Positions 24,645-33,622 of a DNA stretch of 64,000 nt are shown here, piece by piece. The notes beneath the pieces are model-generated. The model was not told the origin of the DNA. It was given only the letters and a program-made list of their open reading frames with translations, and searched no databases. Position 1 is the first letter of the stretch; each line of letters starts with the position of its first letter. This DNA comes from Atriophallophorus winterbourni (Eukaryota; Platyhelminthes; Trematoda; Plagiorchiida; Microphallidae): NCBI GenBank assembly GCA_013407085.1, contig JACCGJ010014166.1, positions 64,501 through 128,500 on the forward strand, read 5' to 3'. A program made the translations under genes and the position numbers.

Positions 24645-24975
24645 GAGGCATTGCAAGGGGACGCACGCGCCACATACGGGAATTCCTCGAGGCTTGGCAC
24701 TCCACAACGCGTTCATTGAATCAACACGTTCAATTGGACGACATGTATGTGACAATGAGGAACCGAACATTAATCGGGGTGACCTCGAGGACAACCAAGA
24801 CGAGGAAATTAACAGAACGGTCAGAGTATAAAATCAGAAAACACGACGGTTACGAACACTTCGGAAGAAGTTCAGCTGACGATGTCATCTAGATTGATGA
24901 CGAAACGCCCTATTGTTACAATGCAAGCTCAGCGAACACACAACATCCAATCCCTGAGCTACAAGTATTCGCTTC
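24645..24975 (+). pseudogene. Penelope-like element, C-terminal remnant
   Basis: The translation contains RHIREFLEAWHSTTRSLNQH followed by QLDDMYVTMRN, resembling the segment that follows the GIY-YIG domain in Penelope-like polyproteins (an I-R-E-x-L-E helix then a short tail). It is interrupted downstream by a stop. It is flanked by hammerhead-bearing repeats, in keeping with the known presence of hammerheads in the terminal repeats of these elements. Confidence 0.5.
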
Positions 24976-25117
24976 AATATCACACATCACTTTGGTCATG
25001 CATAAGCGCCCTGCTTGCTTAACCACGAATCACTATGTTATTCTGTGTTTGAACACCGCGGTTCGTTGTACGAACACTATACAACATTGGCATTCAAGCT
25101 TACACTTGTTTAGCATT

Positions 25118-25465
25118 TGCGAATCGAAGTTCTCGTCTACTCGCTACTTTATAAGTAGATGAATGGACTAAACTAAGCCCCAACTAATCGAACGGCGTAT
25201 TGCCGCGAGGGTTATTACAACCCCAGGATAGTTTGAAGTAAAATACCATTCCGAAACGCTAAAATCTAACCAGAAGCACAGGACCGGTTTCCAGGTTTTT
25301 GTCTCCCATCAGCTAAGCGTATCCGCTGGACTCTTCGCGTTTTAAACCATCCTGGGGTTGTAATAACCCTCGCGGCAAAACGCCGTTCGATCAGTTGGGG
25401 CTTAGTTTAGTCACTTCAGCTACTTATAAAGTAGCGAGTAGACGAGAACTTCGATTCGCATTGCA
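25118..25465. repeat. Head-to-head pair of hammerhead-bearing SINE-like repeats
   Basis: The block 25118-25225 is the inverted copy of 25345-25465, with a decayed minus-strand hammerhead between them. Each half contains TAGCGAGTAG (A-box-like) and, in the plus copy, TAGTTCGAAAC about 50 bases further (B-box-like, 25487-25497). Only one arm of the giant palindrome has this inverted pair. Confidence 0.6.
25270..25325 (-). ncRNA. Decayed hammerhead-like motif, family A
   Basis: The minus strand has CTGATGG (last core A changed to G), a mismatched stem II and the conserved GAAACCGGTC. Not expected to cleave. Confidence 0.45.
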
Positions 25466-25509
25466 TTATTCGTCTACACAAATACTAGTTCGAAACGCGA
25501 AGAGTCCAG

Positions 25510-25564
25510 CGGATACGCATAGCTGATGAGAGGCAAAAACCTCGAAATCGGTCCTGTGTTTCCG
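25510..25564 (+). ncRNA. Hammerhead ribozyme motif, family A, left arm
   Basis: Core CTGATGA (25523-25529), stem II GAGG/CCTC closing a CAAAAA loop, GAAA (25544-25547), a very short stem III and the cleavage triplet GTC (cut expected after 25553). Stem I pairs CATAG with CTGTG (one G-U wobble), then CGGA with TCCG beyond an internal loop. All core bases are present. The short stem III suggests action as a dimer or weakly alone. Confidence 0.7.
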
Positions 25565-25649
25565 GTGAGATCTTAGCGTTTCGGAATGGTGTTCTACTTG
25601 TTTACTATTTATCCACTGTTTCAAGACTCACTGAACCTAATCTTACTGT

Positions 25650-25691
25650 CTCCACCTGATGACAGCAAACAGCCAGAAACCGGTAGTGGAG
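25650..25691 (+). ncRNA. Hammerhead-like motif, family C, left arm
   Basis: Perfect 6-bp stem I (CTCCAC/GTGGAG), core CTGATGA, GAAA and cleavage triplet GTA. Stem II (CAGC/GCCA) is poorly paired here, so activity is doubtful. Confidence 0.5.
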
Positions 25692-25743
25692 TGTAATTTC
25701 GCAGTTTGTGAGCAACACATCACGTTGTGATTGTTTGTTTGCC

Positions 25744-25750
25744 TATATAA
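25744..25750 (+). promoter_or_regulatory. TATA-box-like element
   Basis: TATATAA in a TTTGCCTATATAAGAT context, kept in the right arm (reverse complement near 33180). It could be the promoter of an LTR-like or Penelope terminal repeat; no transcript start is known. Confidence 0.3.
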
Positions 25751-26200
25751 GATAGGCGCGTGTTTTGTTATTTGTCATGCGTGTAATAATCGCGTTTGAC
25801 CAATCGACCTTCGCTCGTGTTGTAATATTTGTTAGAGAACACAATTAGCGTCGGACAGGTTGACTTTAGGGATGAATCGGGCAGCAAATAATAAGTGATA
25901 GTGGAACGCCAGGGTTAACATAGATTTCGTTTTACCGGTACACCGATTGTTCTGATAAGAGGGCAGGTTTTGGAAACATGCTCCTTGTTAATCTATAATG
26001 ATCTAGCGCAATTGATTCTCCCATCGCAATGTTGTCCTTCCAGTTATTCGAGAAAAGAAAAACAATAATAAAGTGGAACTTATATTAGTTGTGAGATTTA
26101 AACGTAAAGCTCTCGACAATAACGTTACGTATTATCGATTAAGACAGCTCCTCAATAAACTCTGAATAACAAACCGTAATATATTATCTTTTTTCTCAAG

Positions 26201-26408
26201 GTTCAATAATTTTTCACTTCCAATGGTATGGAAGTTGTCCAGCCTGAAGAATCAGAGCAGACGATCCCGGGAATATTTCTATTTCAAATTGTCCGACCTC
26301 AGTCAAATATCGAAGCCTGGAATAAATTTCTAGCATTATTTCCCGAACTGACCAGAGAAATCAAAGTGCCGCTGAACTTGTTTATACCAAGTATTTCGCA
26401 TATGTCAG
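26201..26408 (+). pseudogene. Exon-like block, left copy with early stop
   Basis: Bounded by a strong acceptor (TTTTTTCTCAAG) and donor (CAG|GTAAGG), with the same 208-nt length as the right-arm copy 32518-32725. The third codon of the shared frame is TAA here, so the left copy is probably dead if this is a coding exon. Confidence 0.5.
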
Positions 26409-27382
26409 GTAAGGTCGAACTTAAGTGTAATAAGTATGCTAACGAATAATTCAATTTTCCACGGGGGTATTACTTTGAATCGATGAAAGTTTACATGTCA
26501 TTTTATGGATTTTTTAGGGTTTAATCACGTGAGCAAATTTTGTGTAAAGTAACATACCATATAGACCTATGTTGCGCTTCCGAAGATATTTTTATCCAAG
26601 GAATGGTTGTTTATTTCTCCGATAAAGCTTCCAAAATAATCGAGTGCATGATATACCATAAATATTGATCATAGAACCGAAACGGCTGCTTATCTGAAAG
26701 GCAAGTTAATCAAAATAAGATTAGTTCAGCCTAAATCACCAAGAGCAAACATCTTGCATACGATTCCATTGATGACAACTGATATCTAGTTGAATTACGG
26801 TTTTTCTCGATCATAAAACTAAACCTATGTTTGCGACCGATCGTGTATTCATAATGCAAAGAAATATGAGTGCAAACGGTGAGCGCAGTTTTAGGGTAAC
26901 GTTTCACTTCTGACGCAGAAGCTTTGTCGCACCAAAGGTGATAGTCAGGACAGTGAACGTTATTAAGTAGTAGTCAACCCACCATCACTTATTTGACCTT
27001 ACCGCTGAACAGCCTATGGTATGTCTACAGTGTGTCACGTCCCGTGAGAATGACCAGGATCGGTGGTCGATTTGCCTACCAGTGAGTATCCACATCAATC
27101 CAATATAAGTGAACACGGTCAAGGTCGGTTGACACAGCGGCTCGCATGTAAAAATGTACATAACTAACAGGTCTAAGGTGAAGCTGTTTTAAAGAAAAAC
27201 GGAAATCTAATTAACCAGTTGGTGTAAGGTGTATAATAACTATTTATTTTCTAATCAGTGCTGAGCGTCAGCTTGTGGCGATTTTTGCCCAATCCACCTT
27301 ACCGACCACCTCCGCGTGTAGGCGTTTGCTATACAGTTTACTACCGCGTCTTAATATTTTCACATTATCTAGATCGACGGTG
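26409..27382. other. Arm sequence, no gene recognised
   Basis: No ORF with a recognisable product. The block is mirrored at 31544-32517 with few changes. Confidence 0.5.
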
Positions 27383-27775
27383 TTCAATTCAATTCAATTC
27401 AATTCAATTCAATTTTAATGGTCCAAAAAGCATATAGCTTTACAAAAAACCACAGAATAATATGACAACAACGAATAATATAACAAGCAAAAATGGGATG
27501 AGATTGCTTACTGGGCAGTTCAAGAATCAAGTAAATATCCAAAGGCAGAAATTGTTTTCGATTGGTGGGATAACAAATGTAGGTGTATGGTGTTAAGATG
27601 TATAGTTTTATCAATGCACGGGTTTAGGGTCAAATAGGCATCAAGGCTTCTCTTGAAAGTTTGCTGGTTTGGTGAGTTCACAACATTTTCTGGCAGATTG
27701 TTCCAAGTGAAACAAACTCGCACGGCAAAAAAATGTCGTCTGCAGTTTAGTCTGGAGTGAGGGACAGTTAGAGTG
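27383..27775 (-). pseudogene. CR1 3'-end fragment joined to U6, left arm
   Basis: The minus-strand frame reads PHSRLNCRRHFFAVRVCFTW, the CR1 ORF2 C-terminus, followed by the 3' untranslated region, a TGGACCATTAAA motif and a (TTGAA)n tail. The 5' end is truncated and joins the T-run at the end of the U6 sequence without a linker. Confidence 0.85.
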
Positions 27776-27882
27776 AAAAAATATGGAACGCTTCACGATT
27801 TTGCGTGTCATCCTTGCGCAGGGGCCATGCTAATCTTCTCTGTATCGTTCGATTTTAGTATATGTACCGCCGAAGCGAGTTG
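27776..27882 (-). ncRNA. U6 snRNA sequence, left arm
   Basis: On the minus strand the sequence matches U6 from the 5' hairpin (CTCGCTTCGGCGG) through the ACAGAGA box, the AGC triad, the internal stem-loop and the terminal T-run. It differs from vertebrate U6 by a few bases, including one missing base near AAAATCGAAC. The first two bases appear altered. It is followed directly by a CR1 fragment and preceded by Penelope-like coding sequence, so it is most likely a retrocopy rather than a working gene. Confidence 0.9.
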
Positions 27883-27887
27883 CCACT

Positions 27888-28371
27888 AATTAAAACGTGC
27901 TCCGCAAAGGTCGAATTACGAATAAAAGATTGATATTCCCTCGCATCCCGGGAATGTCTCCGGACACGCTTTCGGTGATCTTCGATTCTAGTATGAATTT
28001 CCCTGAAGGTCTGCCCTATGTAAACACCCGAAAATTGCTTGCAGTTGATACTGTAGATGATATTTGTGAAGCTAGATCGAGGTGTGTTATCCTCGATGTG
28101 CCTCAAAACCGAACGGATAGTTTTCCGTTTCTAATAAGTTACATGTATGTCTGCCTGGTACACTTATTATACGTATCGCTTCAAATGTGACTTTTACATA
28201 GGATATACAAATTATATCCAGGCAAATTTCCTCAGATGTTTCTGACGGGTATGGATTACAAAGTTTGGTAACAATGCGGTCAACAAGGTGGATAAGGCTG
28301 ATTTCTCTACAAAATGGCGTCTGGTTCTGCAGCGGATCAACATTAACGTGCGTTACCCGGAGTGTGCGCAC
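27888..28371 (-). pseudogene. Penelope-like element GIY-YIG remnant, left arm
   Basis: ORF 27855-28106 encodes IIYSINCKQFSGVYIGQTFR, then HTRIEDHRKRVRR, then STFAEHVLISGN. These are the GIY-YIG nuclease signatures of Penelope-like retroelements (Y-I-G-Q-T, catalytic Arg region, A-E-H). The upstream linker (28087-28371) is in another frame, so a frameshift separates them. The Y-I-G motif is intact here; in the right arm it reads Y-I-R. The reverse transcriptase is absent. Confidence 0.8.
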
Positions 28372-29032
28372 TGATAACGCAATGGGGTTAGTCGGTCAGT
28401 GGTTGTCAAACACATGCATACCTGTATAAAGCATGTAGGGATTAGTCGGGTGAATGCATTTTTATCTGATCGCTGTTCGTACTAACACTTTGATCTGATG
28501 ATGCCTATGTATGAAAATCGAAATGTTACTGGTAACGGTCCTATTACAGAAGATCTACTCTAAGAAGTGAAGAAATCACCAAAATTAAACATCAGGCAAG
28601 CCGCAAATGCTGTACAAAGACGTATTCAACAGAGATATGAAAGAACTTAACATTGACCCACCGAGTTGAAAATTCGTGTACTCGAATAAAGCCATTTTTC
28701 TTTCTTTCTTTAATTTGTTCTTGACTGCGCAATTTGAAGACCGTATGTAAAAAGTCAGCTTCAGGCTAAAGAAGAGCAGATGCTGTCATCGACTGCTGAT
28801 CATAGTGCAAGCCTACATTTTGTAACCGCTGTCAAGCGAAAAATACCCTTTATTGGTGTGTGAAGCTGCAGGAATGATTGCTATTTCCAAATCAAATTGT
28901 TTATTTAATCTCATCACTTTGTATGAGGTCTTTGTGAACTGAACATCAATTGATGGGGGCCAATATTATCAAAAATTATGAATATTTCGAATTTAATGTT
29001 AGTTTTAAATGTGTCTTCTCTTTATACAACAG

Positions 29033-29178
29033 ATTCAACAGAAATGCAAACTTTACCCTCTGCTCGACCTCGTAAGAATTCTGTCATAACTGGTGACGAT
29101 TTTTCCACACCACCCGGTGAATTTTCACCAACCTGCACCGAAATCTTCCGAGATATTGATTATTTCATTTCCTTATAA
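29033..29178 (+). CDS. Exon-like block in the spacer, probable terminal exon
   Basis: An acceptor (CTTTATACAACAG) is followed by an open frame of about 48 codons to a TAA. It encodes a Ser/Thr/Pro-rich peptide with a basic site (A-R-P-R-K-N-S-V, resembling a basophilic kinase target) and an acidic C-terminal helix. It does not match any retroelement family in the window and is single copy. Upstream exons were not found. If real, it is the last exon of a host gene cut by the rearrangement. The family is not recognised. Confidence 0.4.
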
Positions 29179-29306
29179 CTAGCCTCATAGTTTATCCCAT
29201 AAAAAATAATGAAGTTTCAGGTTAACCATTTTAATGAAAACGCACATTTGTAATGTATCTGTTACAACAGTTTATTCGTAGCGTTTCGTTTGTGACACAC
29301 GTAGAT

Positions 29307-29474
29307 ATGGCTGATATTTCCACAATCTGGCGGCCGTTTCAGAAGCGAAAGAAGATTACCAAGCGTGAACCCTACGCAAGCAAGCTGATCGTCAGCGGAT
29401 GTTGTTCACACTTGCACACAACCAAAACAATTAAGGGACTCCAACAACATTGTAAACCTAACTGTTCATTTTAA
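29307..29474 (+). CDS. 55-codon basic ORF in the spacer
   Basis: Starts MADISTIWRPFQKRKKITKRE and is rich in Lys/Arg early and Cys/His late (C-C-x-H-x-H). A lysine-rich start could be a nuclear signal. No homologue was recognised and no second copy exists in the window, so it may be chance. Confidence 0.25.
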   Translation: MADISTIWRPFQKRKKITKREPYASKLIVSGCCSHLHTTKTIKGLQQHCKPNCSF

Positions 29475-29639
29475 CAAGCTTAGCTTGGAATTGGACAGGT
29501 GAAGGCAATAAAACTTGTTCTCTATTCGTACTGAAACCGTTGGTCTGACGAAGCATGTCTGGTGTGGTCTACAGGTCTCATTCGTCTACAGAATCGTAGA
29601 AAAACATTTTGATCAAAGTGCTTTAGAGCTTCACTCGCA

Positions 29640-30391
29640 CTAAGCAAGCTGCAATATGTATTATGGGTGATTTAAACCTGCCTATCGTTTGTCTCAGTAA
29701 CGTTCATCCACCACAAACGCTCGAATACTAGTTTCAACCCTATATACAACCACATTCATGAATGCACTCAGAAAATAGATTATGACCGCCCCTTCGTCTT
29801 GGATTTGGTGATAACATCGGAAGAACCATCCATCGAAGCGATGGTACTCCAGGCTCCGCTGGGTCTCAGTGACCAATTAGTGTTTTTGTTCGACGATGTT
29901 TGCAGTACTCAGGAACGTGTTGGGAACCGCAAATACTCTCGCAATTCATTACTCCAAAGTGTTCGTGCCAAACGTTTGAGTGCAACGTCGTCAGTAGTTA
30001 AGCGACTCAAATATCGAAACATTAAGCGAAATTTTGATAAATCAAGAGATTTTACAAAGTCAATTGCTCAAACTGAATGTAAGAAAATCCACAGTGGCTG
30101 ATGGCATCACCCTGGATGTCCTCAAGTTCTGTCACCGTCAGCTTTGTTTACCGCTTTACAGTCTGTTTAACTGTTGTTAGAAATTATCGTCCTGTCACAC
30201 AATTACCTGTTATTGATAAGTTCATGGAACGTATAGTCTCGGAAAGAATGGTTGCACGCTTTGAATAGCACAATTTGTTTTCGAGAGCACAGCATGGATT
30301 CAGATCTTATCGACCTTGTCTAACGAATCTCCAGATAACGCTAGATGACTGAACGAAGGATTCGGATAGAAATTCTTGCATTCACGTCGGG
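29640..30391 (+). pseudogene. CR1 endonuclease/RT fragment cut at the palindrome boundary
   Basis: Contains GDFNLP-like sequence at about 29657, then VLDLVITSEEPSIEAM and APLGLSDQLVFLFDDVCS (endonuclease C-terminus). After a deletion comes NYRPVTQLPVIDKFMERIV followed by FSRAQHGFRSYRPC (start of reverse transcriptase). The frame runs to SDRNSCIHVG and then stops matching at 30392, where right-arm sequence starts. It is a different CR1 subfamily from the one at 12403. Confidence 0.85.
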
Positions 30392-30554
30392 TACCAGTAA
30401 CATTTCGATTTTCATACATAGGCATCATCAGATCAAAGTGTTAGTACGAACAGCGATCAGATAAAAATGCATTCACCCGACTAATCCCTACATGCTTTAT
30501 ACAGGTATGCATGTGTTTGACAACCACTGACCGACTAACTCCATTGCGTTATCA

Positions 30555-31040
30555 GTGCGCACACTCCGGGTAACGCACGTTAATGTTGATCCGCTGCAGA
30601 ACCAGACGCCATTTTGTAGAGAAATCAGCCTTATCCACCTTGTTGACCGCATTGTTACCAAACTTTGTAATCCATACCCGTCAGAAACATCTGAGGAAAT
30701 TTGCCTCGATATAATTTGTATATCCTATGTAAAAGTCACATTTGAAGCGATACGTATAATAAGTGTACCAGGCAGACATACATGTAACTTATTAGAAACG
30801 GAAAACTATCCGTTCGGTTTTGAGGCACATCGAGGATAACACACCTCGATCTAGCTTCACAAATATCATCTACAGTATCAACTGCAAGCACTTTTCGGGT
30901 GTTTACATAAGGCAGACCTTCAGGGAAATTCATACTAGAATCGAAGATCACCGAAAGCGTGTCCGGAGACATTCCCGGGATGCGAGGGAATATCAATCTT
31001 TTATTCGTAATTCGACCTTTGCGGAGCACGTTTTAATTAG
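30555..31040 (+). pseudogene. Penelope-like GIY-YIG remnant, right arm
   Basis: Mirror of 27888-28371, with the same frameshift between linker and nuclease. The nuclease motif has changed from Y-I-G-Q-T to Y-I-R-Q-T, which removes a conserved glycine, and a nearby Q is H. Confidence 0.8.
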
Positions 31041-31043
31041 TGG

Positions 31044-31150
31044 CAACTCGCTTCGGCGGTACATATACTAAAATCGAACGATACAGAGAAGATTAGCATG
31101 GCCCCTGCGCAAGGATGACACGCAAAATCGTGAAGCGTTCCATATTTTTT
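31044..31150 (+). ncRNA. U6 snRNA sequence, right arm
   Basis: Mirror of 27776-27882 with no visible difference in the U6 body. The ACAGAGA box and internal stem-loop are complete and the T-run is at 31145-31150. The nearest upstream DNA is Penelope-derived, and no snRNA promoter elements (PSE or TATA at the usual place) were identified. Confidence 0.9.
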
Positions 31151-31543
31151 CACTCTAACTGTCCCTCACTCCAGACTAAACTGCAGACGACATTTTTTTG
31201 CCGTGCGAGTTTGTTTCACTTGGAACAATCTGCCAGAAAATGTTGTGAACTCACCAAACCAGCAAACTTTCAAGAGAAGCCTTGATGCCTATTTGACCCT
31301 AAACCCGTACATTGATAAAACTATACATCTTAACACCATACACCTACATTTGTTATCCCACCAATCGAAAACAATTTCTGCCTTTGGATATTTACTTGAT
31401 TCTTGAGCTGCCCAGTAAGCAATCTCATCCCATTTTTGCTTGTTATATTATTCGTTGTTGTCATATTATTCTGTGGTTTTTTGTAAAGCTATATGCTTTT
31501 TGGACCATTAAAATTGAATTAAATTGAATTGAATTGAATTGAA
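31151..31543 (+). pseudogene. CR1 3'-end fragment joined to U6, right arm
   Basis: Same structure as 27383-27775. The (TTGAA)n tail is slightly altered (an extra A interrupts it). Confidence 0.85.
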
Positions 31544-32517
31544 CACCGTCGATCTAGATAATGTGAAAATATTAAGACGCGGTAGTAAACTGTATAGCAA
31601 ACGCCTACACGCGGAGGTGGTCGGTAAGGTGGATTGGGCAAAAATCGCCACAAGCTGACGCTCAGCACCGATGAGAAGATAAATAGTTATTATACACCTT
31701 ACACCAACTGGTTAATTAGATTTCCGTTTTTCTTTAAAACAGCTTCACCTTAGACCTGTTAGTTATGTACATTTTTACATGCGAGCCGCTGTGTCAACCG
31801 ACCTTGACCGTGTTCACTTATATTGGATTGATGTGGATACTCACTGGTAGGCAAATCGACCACCGATCCTGGTCATTCTCACGGGACGTGACACACTGTA
31901 GACATACCATAGGCTGTTCAGCGGTAAGGTCAAATAAGTGATGGTGGGTTGACTACTACTTAATAACGTTCACTGTCCTGACTATCACCTTTGGTGCGAC
32001 AAAGCTTCTGCGTCAGAAGTGAAACGTTACCCTAAAACTGCGCTCACCGATTGCACTCATATTTCTTTGCATTATGAATACACGATCGGCCGCAAACATA
32101 GGTTAAGTTTTATGCTCGAGAAAAACCGTAATTCAACTAGATATCAGTTGTCATCAATGGAATCGTATGCAAGATGTTTGCTCTTGGTGATTTAGGCTGA
32201 ACTAATCTTATTTTGATTAACTTGCCTTTCAGTTAAGCAGCCGTTTCGGTTCTGTGATCGATATTTATGGTATATCATGCACTCAATTAGTTTGGAACCT
32301 CTGTCGGAGAAATAAACAACCATTCCTTAGATAAAAATATCTTCGGAAGCGCAACATAGGTCTATATGGTATGTTACTTTACACAAAATGTGCTCACGTG
32401 ATTAAACCCCAAAAAATCAATAAAATGACATGTAAACTTTCATCGATTCAAAGTAATACCCCCGTGTAAAATTGAATTATTCGTTAGCATACTTATTACA
32501 CTTAAGTTCGACCTTAC
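31544..32517. other. Arm sequence, no gene recognised
   Basis: Mirror of 26409-27382. No coding or RNA feature was recognised. Confidence 0.5.
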
Positions 32518-32725
32518 CTGACATATGCAAAATACGTGGTACCAACACGTTCAACGACACTTTGAATTCGCTCATCATTTCGTGAAATAATGATAGAAAC
32601 GTTTTCCAGGCTTCGATATTTGTCGCAGGTCGCTGAATTTCATATGGAAATATTCCCGGAATCGTCTGCTTTGATCCTACAGGCTGGACAACTTTCATAC
32701 CTTTGGGATTGAAAAATTTCTCAAC
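32518..32725 (-). CDS. Exon-like block, right copy, open
   Basis: A 208-nt block bounded by acceptor TTTTCTCAAG and donor CAG|GTAAGG, open throughout in phase 0 (69 codons, ends phase 1). It begins VEKFFNPKG and later reads SNIEAW/TNIEAW-like words conserved with the left copy. About a third of residues differ between arms, much more than in most other ORFs here, so one or both copies evolve without constraint or this region is older. An upstream ORF (32761-32973) ends in a stop before it. Function unknown. Confidence 0.4.
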
Positions 32726-32760
32726 CTTGAGAAAACAGATAATATATTACGGTTTGTTAT

Positions 32761-32973
32761 TCAGAGTTTCTTGAGGAGCAGCATTCTGGATCGATAATAC
32801 GCAACGTTATTGACGACAGCTATACGTTTAAATCTCACAACTAATATAAGTTCCACTTTATTATTGTTTTTCTTTTCTGGAATAACTGGAAGGACGACAT
32901 TGCGCTTATAATGTAGCGATGGGAGAATCGATTGCGCTAGTTCGTTAGAGGTTAAAGAGGAGCATGTCTCCAA
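32761..32973 (-). CDS. ORF upstream of the exon-like block, unknown
   Basis: Open for about 71 codons to a TGA and preceded by a possible acceptor (GAGGGCAG). The translation has a basic/hydrophobic pattern (RNVVLPVIPEKKNNN then VELILVVRFKR). The left copy (about 25975-26165) has lost about 15 bases after the word ILPS and is frameshifted. It may be the 3' exon of a gene or part of an element. I do not recognise it. Confidence 0.3.
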   Translation of the reverse strand: METCSSLTSNELAQSILPSLHYKRNVVLPVIPEKKNNNKVELILVVRFKRIAVVNNVAYYRSRMLLLKKL

Positions 32974-33238
32974 AACCTGCCCTCTTATCAGAACAATCAG
33001 TGTACCGGTAAAACAAAATCTATGTTAACCCTGGCGTTCCACTATCACTTAATCATTGCTGCCCGATTCATACCTAAAGTCAACCTGTCCGACGCTAATT
33101 GTGTTCTCTCACAAATATTACAACGATTGGTCAAACGCGATTATTACACGCATGACAAATAACAAAACACGCGCATATCTTATATAGGCAAACAAACAAT
33201 CACAACGTGATGTGTTGCTCGCATCCCGCGAAATTACA

Positions 33239-33280
33239 CTCCACTACCGGTTTCTGGCTGTTTGCCGTCATCAGGTGGAG
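33239..33280 (-). ncRNA. Hammerhead ribozyme motif, family C, right arm
   Basis: On the minus strand: stem I CTCCAC/GTGGAG (6 bp, perfect), core CTGATGA, stem II GGC/GCC with a C-A mismatch at its base, GAAA, short stem III CC/GG and triplet GTA (cut expected between 33245 and 33244). Three copies of this layout occur in the window; this is the best. The mismatch next to the core could lower activity. Confidence 0.55.
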
Positions 33281-33365
33281 ACAGTAAGTTTAGGTTCAGT
33301 GAGTATTGAAACAGTGGATAAATGGTAAACAAGTAGAATACCATCCTGGAACGCTAAGATCTCAC

Positions 33366-33420
33366 CGGAAGCACACGACCGATTTCGAGGTTTTTGCCTC
33401 TCATCAGCTATGTGTATCCG
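33366..33420 (-). ncRNA. Hammerhead motif, family A, damaged copy
   Basis: Complete core and stem II, but the first stem I base after the cleavage site is G rather than C, so the pair next to the core is lost. It lies 257 bases from the intact copy 33623-33677 as its tandem neighbour. Confidence 0.6.
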
Positions 33421-33622
33421 CTGGACTCTTCGCGTTTTGAACTAGTATTTGTGTAGACGGATGATGCAATGCGAATCGAAGTTCTCGTCTACTCGCTACT
33501 TTATAAGTAGCTGAAGGGACTAAACTAAGCCGCAACTGATCGAACGGCGTATTGCCGCGAGGGTTATTACAACTCCAGGATAGTTGGAAGTAGAATACCA
33601 TTCCGAAACGCTGAAATCTCAC

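Larger units (their letters stand above)
23206..25380. other. About 2 kb present only in the left arm
   Basis: Comparing landmark sums (58930 at the inner hammerhead, 56945 further out) shows about 2 kb extra on the left. It contains the RTE zinc finger, a Penelope-like C-terminal remnant, two related segments (about 24389-24500 and 24996-25100) sharing CACTATGT and CGGTTCGTTGTACGAAC, and decayed hammerheads. The right arm may have lost it or the left gained it; the simpler right-arm junction suggests insertion or rearrangement on the left. Confidence 0.65.
1..28534. repeat. Left arm of a giant inverted repeat
   Basis: This arm is the reverse complement of the right arm. Paired landmarks sum to 58926 near the centre, for example the U6 copies and the GIY-YIG ORFs. 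The sum drifts outward because each arm has its own insertions. The inner end is at 28534, where pairing stops one base after a shared GTTACTGGTA. The outer end is not seen, because base 1 still pairs with about 55981. The order of elements is the same in both arms, and they differ by scattered substitutions and indels. Confidence 0.95.
28535..30391. other. Single-copy spacer at the palindrome centre
   Basis: About 1.86 kb with no inverted partner. It contains an exon-like block near 29033-29178, a 55-codon ORF at 29307-29474 and a decayed CR1 endonuclease/reverse-transcriptase piece from about 29640. That CR1 reading frame is cut off exactly where the right arm begins, so one arm boundary is a breakpoint inside a LINE. 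In 28535-29030 I see no convincing gene; it includes a TTTC-rich stretch near 28700. Confidence 0.85.

Noticed and set aside
27383..27415. Independent (TTCAA)n microsatellite
   Set aside because: It is the 3' tail of the CR1 fragment and follows its conserved TGGACCATTAAA motif.
31044..31150. A functional U6 gene
   Set aside because: Sequence is excellent, but the 5' first bases are altered, upstream DNA is Penelope coding sequence and the 3' side is a LINE fragment, so a retrocopy is more likely.
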